Positions 56,801-64,000 of a stretch of DNA of 64,000 nt are shown here, in pieces. Origin of the DNA: Zanthoxylum bungeanum (taxonomy: Eukaryota; Streptophyta; Magnoliopsida; Sapindales; Rutaceae). The notes beneath the pieces were generated by a model. It made no database searches. It was not told the origin of the DNA and saw only the letters and a program-made list of their open reading frames with translations. The stretch is taken from contig SKCR01006514.1 in the NCBI GenBank assembly GCA_019454045.1, positions 496,001 through 560,000 of the forward strand, in the 5' to 3' direction. A program made the position numbers and the translations under genes. The number at the start of each line of letters is the position of its first letter. Within the stretch, counting starts at the first letter, position 1.

Positions 56801-59144
56801 TCCCTGTAAACAAAGAATGATCAAATGCACAACTATCAGGATAACTAATCAACAAACATTTTTCTAGCTAGATTACATCAATTACTCCTTAGTTATGATT
56901 GAGATGCACATATAGAGATCAACAAATAAGACATTGATGGACGCCCCACTTTATTGATACATAATAAATTCTAAGAAAAGAGAAAAAGACAGAATGTTGC
57001 CCTTAAGTCCAACAAATCTTACACTACAAAACTTCCAAATGAAACCTAGTCAGATATGCCAAAAAGAAGCTCTGAATGCTAGCAGCCTTGTATAACTAAA
57101 AAAAATGAAGATAATCACTTAGAAACAATGAAATTTCACAAAAATTTCTCCTAACATCACATTACTGATGATGGTTTCAAGCAATGCTAGATGATTAAAA
57201 TGAAATACGGGGATGGAAAAAAAAAGTGTCAGGAAAAATGTCTTACCATCATTGCCACTGACAGTGACAAGATATCTTTGACTGACCAAATCCATTACAT
57301 GGCCGTAGCGAGGCCCTGGACCCTGTCCTTGTACCACCACCCTAGACTCACATTAATTTAAAAATAAAATAAAATAAAGAAACAATCAGATAACAAAACC
57401 CAAAAAGCAAGTAAATAAAATAAAGGGAAAATTAATTTACCAGAAACTCACCTGTGCCACTTGAATTTGTCATTGGTCAAATCAAGCACGTAAAGATCAT
57501 CAGTTGAATGCCCAGCAGGACCTATGCCACCCTAACCATTTACACCAATCATCCATAAAACTCTTAAAGCATCATCATCATCGAACAATCTATTACAATG
57601 ATTTGGTTACTGTGTTCTTACAAGGGACTATGAACAAACAGTAAAACTATTACACGATTGTTACAATAAAATAAAGGAAACAAAAATAATGAAAATAACA
57701 CAGGCAGCGACAGGAACGGTTCAGCAATGCAATATCGAACAGCAATAAGAAAGGACTGCGGCACGAAAAAGAGAGAATTCTGAGGCTTGTTGATGCGGCA
57801 ACAATCTCCTTAAAACAAATTCGTCCCCTACCGAATGGTGCAATATAACGTGAGACGTTTGTTTCCCAGGATGCAACGGAAAAAACAAAACGAGAATGGG
57901 CACCACCAAAATCGCCTTCAACGAACTCTAAGAAGTGACTGAACTCTTTTAAAAAAAAACAGCAAAGAAATATTTTGGTTTTTCTCTCTTCGAAAAAAAA
58001 CGAATACACTGCCACGGTTAAAAGAAAAAATAACATGCCAATTCCATTAAGTTAGTGGGAGGCTTTCCACATGATGTAACCACTTAGTTAATTAATGGAA
58101 TTAATTTAACGGTTATGGAACTTCAAAAGGCTTGGAAAAAAATAAAGAGACTTGCAAAAATTGGCTGGGCCGGGCCCGCACAATTTGGTCCGGCATTCGT
58201 ATACGCAGGACGTGCGGGTGCACACGAGTCAGCCCTGTTCGGATTTTGATTTGCACCCCCCTGCCATCGCACGTAGAGAGAGCATCTATCCTTATAACTC
58301 TTACCCATCTACATATGAGCAATCATATATAAGCACATAATTTCCCTTTATTAGATTTCCTATGTGGGACAAGCTAATATCTCTTTATTTTCCAACACCA
58401 ATTGGTGAACTTTGAGCAACAATTTCTCATTCACCCAAGCACCATTTTAAGCATATGAATATATCATTCTAAACTACTCACGGAGGAGTATCCGAATCAC
58501 TCAAAAACAACCACTAACACGAAGTGGATCATGCTTAAAATTATGCCACAAAATTCTTACTAAGAGCATTTTCCAACAAAATCTTGCAACAAGCATAAAT
58601 AAAATTTCCATTGATTACCTGAAAAACCACCATGGAACCAACAGCGGCAGCTGCATGCGCAGCCCTAGGAGACGGTGGTTCACCAGCAGGTCTAATTCTG
58701 CACACACCAGCTGAAATGTAAATAAAAAAACGCAACTGAATACACCAAAATTCAAACTGTGTTAAGTAAATTTCAACAAACCTGGTCCATTTTCTAGTGA
58801 GAACATCATATGAATGAACCCAATTCGTCACTCCAGCTAATCCTGCAACAAAATTAACCAACTTTTTTTTGTTCATTACGAACACATAAAACTGCAGGAA
58901 GATAGAAATAGAATAATTAAGAGAAAAAAGGAATGTAACTGATGCCGGGAGCGGATGACGAGGCGCCGCCCTCAATAGCAGTGGCGCCGCCGAAGAGGAT
59001 GAGACGAGGACCGGTGGTCTTGGTGGCGGCAACGGCAGTGAGTGTGTGACTGCATCGTGGACCAGGCGCATCCTCGTCCGTGTCCCAATACGTCTCCAAG
59101 ATCCGATAAGTCGGAGCCGGGTGAAGCCACGGCTTCGAGTTCAT
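50871..59144 (-). CDS. BSL1: BSL1-type kelch-repeat Ser/Thr phosphatase, 21 exons
   Basis: Exons from 5' to 3' on the minus strand: 59144-58940, 58842-58782, 58697-58619, 57531-57452, 57341-57247, 56803-56704, 56616-56547, 56218-56117, 55907-55826, 55732-55562, 54633-54453, 53794-53599, 53515-53348, 53096-52858, 52781-52697, 52601-52503, 52421-52222, 52136-52061, 51416-51281, 51203-51064, 50954-50871. All phases agree, giving 882 aa (Arabidopsis BSL1 is about 881 by memory). The N-terminal half is a kelch propeller ([42 protein letters not shown]). A PPP-family phosphatase domain spans about 530-840 with GDLHG (584), GDYVDRG (618), GNHE (650) and RAHE (781). The end [20 protein letters not shown] is BSL1-specific. 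It dephosphorylates BIN2-type kinases in brassinosteroid signalling. Introns 13 and 15 use GC donors; introns 11 and 18 hold MITEs. Confidence 0.96.
51685..51881. mobile_element. Foldback MITE in BSL1 intron 18
   Basis: The left arm CTATGGTATCCAAGGGTATC...ACATGCAAACTCT is inverted at the right (AGAGTTTACATGTTTAATGG...GATATGGATACCATAG). The arms are about 70-85 bp, 85-90% alike, with a ~20-bp insertion in the right arm. It is ~197 bp long with no coding capacity. The superfamily is uncertain, because I cannot define the target duplication. Confidence 0.75.
53838..54397. mobile_element. hAT-type MITE in BSL1 intron 11
   Basis: Termini CACTGTTCTAAAACGCG and (inverted) CAGTGTTCTAAAACGCG differ at one base and are flanked by a perfect 8-bp duplication AAAAAAGC (53830-53837 and 54398-54405), the hAT signature. 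Both subterminal regions are GC-rich and self-complementary (GCCGCCTAGGCGGC near 53854; CCTAGGCGCTAGGCGC near 54338), while the centre is AT-rich. 560 bp, no open frame of note. Confidence 0.9.
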
Positions 59145-59499
59145 CGAGTCACTAAAATTCAATTATATTTTACCAAAAAAAAAAAAGCAATATGTAAGCG
59201 CTAGCTAGGGGTAGGCCGTAGTGGTGGGAGGGGCAATTCAGGGAAGAGCTAATTATAACGAAATTAAAAAAAGAGATAGGGATGTATGTAGAATGTAGAA
59301 TGAATAAATGTCAAACTGTACACAGTGTTACCTGATGGTGCCAGCTTTGGATCGGCTCTCGCGGCTGCTGCTTTTTAGCAATGCGTGTCGTGTGGGTCAT
59401 TTGTCAAAAGGGCATTTTCGAGAATGAGGAAATAAAATATTTAAAAAAAAAAAAATGATGATGGTGTGTTTTTAAAAAACAAAAACAAAAAAAAAAATC

Positions 59500-59634
59500 A
59501 ATACACTCATACACACTTTTAAGTAAAAGTTTTACAAACTATCTCACTGTAGTTACATTAATCTACAGTAAATCACTGTAACTACAGTGATAGAGTTAGT
59601 AAAATTTTAAGTAAAAATATATGTGAGTGTTTTT
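59500..59634. repeat. Small foldback (MITE-like) repeat
   Basis: The left arm (ACACTCATACACACTTTTAAG ... CTATCTCACTGTAGTTACA) pairs imperfectly with the right arm (TGTAACTACAGTGATAGAG ... TTAAGTAAAAATATATGTGAGTGT). The arms are ~55 bp each with a ~20-bp centre. No target duplication is clear, so transposon origin is inferred. Confidence 0.55.
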
Positions 59635-61188
59635 AACTTTACACGGGAAACTTTTAACCAAATAGCTGCAGTTGGAGACTTGGAGTTGATGTTTAGGACT
59701 AGGTATCTACAGGGAGAAAATTTATATAAGATTATTTTTATATGATAATTTAATTAATAAATAATATATATTTGATGCATTTTGAAAATAATCAATCTAA
59801 ATACAGAGAAAAAATAACTATAAATAATTGTCATTTATTGATTAGATTGTCTTATAATAACTGTTCATATATAAATTGTTCTCCAAAAATGCAGGCAATG
59901 GAATTTAATCAAAAAAATGGTACATAAAAATAGTAATAATAAAGCTTTACATTTATTGCAGTGGTAATATGTTATTCATATTATTAGGAGTGTTAAAATA
60001 TTTAAAAAATTCTCTAAATAAATAGTAATGGTATTGACGTCTTGAAGTCGTCTAGTAAATTAAAAATCTTTCTAACAAGACAAGGTATATTAAGAAATGT
60101 ATGAAGACTCAAAACCAATAAATACAACTATACATGTTCATTCATTTAGTTGAACTTTTATAATAAAAAATAAGATAATGTGGATTTAAGTATTAGGTGA
60201 TATGTTTAATCTTGATAAGGATATAATTTATAAATAAATGATTTTTATCTTTTCTTTTTAGAAAAAATTACTTCAAATGGTTATTAGCGAGTAGTATCAT
60301 GTTACACATATTTTATTGTATAATATAATTATTAGGAAAGTGGAAAAAAAATCTTCAATATAACGGTGGTGTCATGTCACTCATACACCAATTCTATAAT
60401 ATATTATTTTTCATGCTAAAATATTAAATAAATTATAGGAAAATTATCATTATTACACTCAAATATTAGCTGATGTATGGAATTATCTAAAAACTTTAAA
60501 TATATTCAGTTTTAACATTTCAATTAGTATATTAATCTATACTTTTTAGGTGTAAAATAATTTACACTAACTGAAACATTTTTTTTTATTGTAAATTGTA
60601 TACTGATTGAAACTTTGGGTGTAAATATATTTAAAGTTTTCGAAGAATTTCATATATAAACCAAGATTCGAGTGGAAAAATGATAATATCATTGAAATTT
60701 AACACGCCACATATATCTCTATTATATCAAAGTATAGATATTGGTGTTAGATTAGATTTAGATAGTAAGAGGTCGAGTGGGTTTCTCAATTCTTTGTTCA
60801 ATTATTAATTTCCTTTATTTGAAGGGGGTGGCAATGATAACTAACATTAGAAAATTTATTAGCAAATCAAACATGCCAAAGTGTAAAACCAGCCCACCGA
60901 TTTCATTTCAGTTTGATAATTGATATTTTTCATTGTTGAAGAAATGTCTATTTGCCTACCACATCTGTAAGACTTTACTAAGTTTTCTTTCTATCCACTT
61001 CATTTCTGGACCATTTCTAAGAAACTTCATCATTGTTGACAACTAATAATCAAAAGAAAACAAATTAGAAAGAAAGAAAAGACAGAAAAATAAAATAATA
61101 GAAAGACCAATATTTTCTTTTGATACAATCATTAGTGATAAAAAAAAAAAAATTTGCAGTTATTGTTTCTTTTATATGAGGATGAATC

Positions 61189-61269
61189 TTGATGTAATGA
61201 TAAGATTATTATATTGTGATTTGAAAGTTATATGTTCGAGTTGCGAAAACAGTCTATTTGTAAAAAAAA
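61189..61269 (+). mobile_element. Decayed Au-like SINE fragment
   Basis: TATATGTTCGAGTTGCGAAAACAGTCTATTTGTAAA matches in order the B-box and downstream part of the plant Au SINE (GGTTCGAGTCGTGGAAACAGCCTCTTGC, from memory). The A-box half is barely recognisable. Confidence 0.4.
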
Positions 61270-62701
61270 TAAAAAGTAAAGATAAGATGTAAGAAGTCTC
61301 GTGTGTTGGATCATTCATTTGTTTCTTCTACCGGCGAAGAAATGATCAATTTTTGTAAACGGTAAAAACATGCTCAGCTGCTCGGTTGGATTATATTAGA
61401 GAAACTTTAAAACAGTAACTGTTTTAGCTCTTGCTTGAAAATATGTGGTCCATAATAAAAGTATGAATTATAAAAGAAAGTGCTACAAAATCAACTATCA
61501 TGTACATGATCGTGAATCTAATAATGACTTGAGTTGTGACTAGTTTTTTGTAATTTTTTGACATTTAAAATTTAATTAAATATAAATTATCTATTATAAT
61601 TTATTAAAAAAAAAATTAATATAACACCGAATCCAAATGATATTAATTGCAAGAGCAAAAGGATGAAGACTAATGAAAACAAAAATGATATCTACAATGA
61701 AGGATGGGAAAACTTTTGGGAAAATTTTATATATGTATATCATTAGTCATTACTCTTGATAAAAATTAAATGAGATGTTGGTCTAAATGATAAAAGCTCA
61801 ACTATAATGTATTTCCTAAAATACTAAAAGATCATACAAACAATTTGGAGATGAACATTTTAATAGATTTAACCTAGCATCTGCATAATTCACTTGAAGC
61901 TAATCTAAATGAATGACATACCTCTCATGATGACAGAGTAAGCTATGTGGGAATCCTGCAGTACAAAGATGAATCACAAATCAGAAGCGCCATTAAAGAG
62001 AGAAAGAGTGGATGAGGAAGGAGGAAAAGCAGAGGAAGTCTCCCTGTTAAGGCCAAATAGCATCAAGCCGGTCCTCTATCCGAACTGAAGTATAGTGTCG
62101 GATCAAATCCTACTAAGAGTCGGTTTGGGAGTACTACTTAATTAGTGTTTTTGAACTTACTATCAAGAGATTTCAAATAATATTAACTTTGTGAAAGTGA
62201 TTTTAATATAATTTTAAGTACTTATAAACAGATTATACGTATGTGAACGTAAGTACGGAAACAACCACATTTCACTTTTATGAATAAAATATGAAACGGA
62301 TTTGTGAAACTTAAGAAACTCTTGATGATTCATACCAAACTTCATTGATATTGGCATATGTCAACAATGCATAATACAAACTGATGAGGCTAGTGTTAGC
62401 TCCAGACTGGATCAACAGAACAGTATTCAATTATGTCAAATGAAGGGCATCAGGGAATTGCCAACAGAAATTGAAGTGTCTGAAGAAATCTAGTTTCAAG
62501 GAGATGAATAAGCCTAAAAAGTTGAGGAAAATGCAATATTAGCCAAGAACTCATTAGAAATAAAATCTATTGATACACATAGATAGTTGAAAGATGGCTC
62601 AAAATATGCTATATATCATACAAATGCATAGAGCAAGTCTGGGTTTTTTATAGCTTGAATGTTAAATGATATATCAACAAAAAAGCCGCACTGCCACAGT
62701 T

Positions 62702-62708
62702 AAAAAAA
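62702..62708 (-). terminator. Pol III terminator of tRNA-Ala
   Basis: A run of seven T on the minus strand begins three bases past the tRNA 3' end, as expected for RNA polymerase III termination. Confidence 0.7.
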
Positions 62709-62710
62709 CA

Positions 62711-62783
62711 TGGAGATGCAGGGGATCGAACCCTGTACCTCTCGCATGCAAAGCGAGCGCTCTACCATTTGAGCTACATCCCC
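62711..62783 (-). tRNA. tRNA-Ala (anticodon UGC)
   Basis: A 73-nt minus-strand cloverleaf: acceptor GGGGATG with CATCTCC plus discriminator A, D-arm TAGCTCAAATGGTAGAGC, anticodon arm CTCGC-TTTGCAT-GCGAG with anticodon TGC, and T-arm CAGGGTTCGATCCCCTG. The acceptor has one non-Watson-Crick pair, as in other plant copies. The intragenic A and B boxes are intact. No intron; CCA is not encoded. It should be a functional nuclear tRNA gene. Confidence 0.97.
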
Positions 62784-62962
62784 ATTCATGGTAACTCTTA
62801 CTACTAATTAAATAACAGCATTAAAACACATATGGTAATGCCCTGCCCCCTCATGCTTACTAAAATTAAAAAAAAAAAAGTAAATAAATTATAATAATAT
62901 TTTATATAACTACACATATATATATTTATTTATTGATGATATAATGTCCCTCGTACAATAGT

Positions 62963-63280
62963 TTTTTTTTTTTTTTTTTTGAAAAGAGATCTTTATATTA
63001 AAGACTGAAATCCAAATTACATATAAAACTATAGGGGAAATTATCCCTCCAAAAACCTGACACAGGGGTAATTACAAACAATTTTTGCCAAAAATGTGCC
63101 TCAACATTATAAGTTCGAGGTTTGAAAGTAATTTTAAAACTATCTGAATCTTTCATCGCATCTTAAATTTTCATAATGATCCATGAGATTTCTTTGAAAC
63201 TAGTGATAGTACCTCTAATCAGGTCCACCACATTTTTAACATCCGATTCAATGATTAACGGCTTAGATTGTGTTATTCGT
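62963..63280 (-). mobile_element. 5'-truncated LINE with RNase H-like remnant
   Basis: A plus-strand poly-T at 62963-62980 marks the 3' tail of a minus-strand retroposon. It is flanked by TCGTACAATAGT (62951-62962) and TCATACAATAGT (63281-63292), a 12-bp duplication with one mismatch. On the minus strand, SDVKNVVDLIRG, then KPRTYNVEAHFWQK and PVSGFWRDNFP recall the C-terminal RNase H-like domain found in plant L1 elements (PR-x-N-x-E-A-H-x-x-A-K). One internal stop is present. Confidence 0.7.
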
Positions 63281-63845
63281 TCATACAATAGTTATATCAA
63301 AAAATTAAAAATCTAGATATTGTGGCATAACAATTGAATGACAAGGGCATCCCTCTCAGAATTAAAGAACCCTCTCAAATTGGATTAATGAAATCTGGGA
63401 GTTTCATACCATCATTCTCATCATCAATTAATTATTTTAATACCAGAAAACTATGTCAGAATGTAAATCATTCACAAGCATCTCAAAACATTCAGTAATT
63501 TGACACACCATTAGGTACCATTATAAAGCCTAGATTATTATCTGTTCATTCCAAATTCCAGCAAGCAACCCAACAGAAGCACAAGTTCTCATCAACACAG
63601 TTTCCAGTTCAAAACTTCAAATCAAATCAAACCACAACCAAAGCCAAAAAACCTCGTAATGCACATTGCACCTCCCACTTCATTGATGCTAAATTTGAAT
63701 AACTAAACAACAAGAAGTGACATCAAAAAATTATTCTCACTATACTCAGCTGGAAAACCCAAAATCAGGGTTTTTACAAGGGGATCACATAACTCAATCC
63801 AATTTTTTTTCATGTGTTCAAATTCAAAACATGGAAGCTTCAGCA
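63281..63845. other. 3' flank of histone H2A.X
   Basis: This would be the 3' UTR and downstream flank of the minus-strand histone gene. No other gene is recognised; a plus-strand open frame at 63717-63974 is antisense to the histone exon and has no domain. Confidence 0.45.
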
Positions 63846-64000
63846 TTAAAATTCTTGCGAGGCAGAACCAATATCGTCCCTCCCTTTTCCCATCTTCTTT
63901 GGCAACAGATTCTGATGAATATTAGGCAAAACTCCTCCATTTGCAATAGTAACTGTGCCCAAAAGCTTGCTTAACTCTTCATCATTCCTCACAGCAAGTT
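63846..64000 (-). CDS. Histone H2A.X, C-terminal part (cut by window edge)
   Basis: The minus-strand frame ends at stop 63846-63848 and runs off the window. It encodes the last 51 complete codons: [35 protein letters not shown] and [15 protein letters not shown]. The first part is the conserved H2A alpha-3/docking region. The SQEF tail is the H2A.X signature in plants, whose serine is phosphorylated by ATM/ATR at DNA breaks (gamma-H2A.X). The two bases at the edge are the end of a CAA (Q) codon, in agreement with the usual IQLAVRN. Start, promoter and any intron are outside the window. Confidence 0.95.
   Translation of the reverse strand, partial: LAVRNDEELSKLLGTVTIANGGVLPNIHQNLLPKKMGKGRDDIGSASQEF

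Larger units (their letters stand above)
59145..62700. other. BSL1 upstream region and long intergenic stretch
   Basis: The first ~300 bp should hold the BSL1 promoter and leader. The rest is AT-rich with no open frame or domain I can support. It contains a foldback repeat (59500-59634) and a decayed Au-like SINE (61189-61269). Otherwise I see nothing. Confidence 0.4.

Noticed and set aside
57650..58340. Open frames in both strands between BSL1 exons 3 and 4
   Set aside because: They lie inside a well-defined 1.1-kb intron and show no domains.
50871..59144. Calling the phosphatase BSL2 or BSL3
   Set aside because: The start [11 protein letters not shown], the 882-aa length and the ending SLAYI fit BSL1 as I recall it; BSL2/3 have long Q-rich N-termini.
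63717..63974. Plus-strand 85-codon open frame at the right edge
   Set aside because: It is antisense to the H2A.X C-terminal exon; the minus-strand reading is a perfect histone match.

Overview
This is plant nuclear DNA, almost certainly from a eudicot. It contains intron-bearing genes of plant type (a class III peroxidase, NPL4, a BSL-type kelch phosphatase, H2A.X with an SQEF tail), LTR retrotransposons, SINEs, Helitrons, hAT MITEs and a MULE relic, and a nuclear-type tRNA-Ala. NPL4, SCC3 and UTP15/SWA1 lie in the same order as I recall for Arabidopsis At2g47970-At2g47980-At2g47990, so the middle of the window looks like conserved ancestral gene order that was later damaged. I cannot name the species.

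Positions 1-17,668 are a stack of nested, non-autonomous LTR retrotransposons. Element A has 2.8-kb LTRs, a tRNA-Arg-type primer binding site, a decayed gag and 3' minisatellites. It sits in the remains of element C, of which two large minisatellite arrays and a 0.73-kb 3' LTR remain. Element B has 0.65-kb LTRs, a tRNA-Lys-type primer binding site, no coding capacity and a 101-bp tandem array, and it interrupts the 3' LTR of A. A solo LTR of the B family, with a perfect GGTTG target duplication, lies inside B. The insertion order is therefore C, then A, then B, then the solo B LTR.

Positions 17.7-31 kb hold a complete peroxidase gene (with one SINE just upstream of its TATA box and another in intron 3), a complete two-exon NPL4 gene, a possible LTR remnant, a hAT MITE and a MULE relic. 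At least six copies of one tRNA-headed, A-tailed SINE family are spread over 17.7-38 kb.

Positions 31.8-44.4 kb are an imperfect tandem duplication of a [3' SCC3 + UTP15] segment. The left unit has a small SCC3 fragment and a UTP15 copy killed by one deleted base. The right unit has a 5'-truncated SCC3 with many frameshifts and stops, an opposite-strand fragment of BSL1 with its introns, and an intact single-exon UTP15. No functional SCC3 is present in this window.

Positions 44.4-49.4 kb are AT-rich repeats, a Helitron with tandemly multiplied terminal hairpins, and a 36-bp inverted-repeat minisatellite ending in an LTR-like terminus. Positions 49.8-64 kb carry a SOSS-B/hSSB-like OB-fold gene with an upstream E2F-type site, a complete 21-exon BSL1 gene with two GC-AG introns and MITEs in its introns, a 3.5-kb intergenic stretch, tRNA-Ala(UGC), a 5'-truncated LINE and, cut by the right edge, the 3' end of a histone H2A.X gene. 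The intact genes are housekeeping (CDC48 cofactor, rRNA processing, brassinosteroid-type phosphatase, DNA-damage ssDNA binding and chromatin) plus one secreted peroxidase. They do not form one pathway.

I found no clearly new multi-gene system. The most unusual features are the Helitron hairpin amplification, the decayed SCC3 at its conserved position, the paired GC-AG introns and the minisatellite-rich non-autonomous elements.
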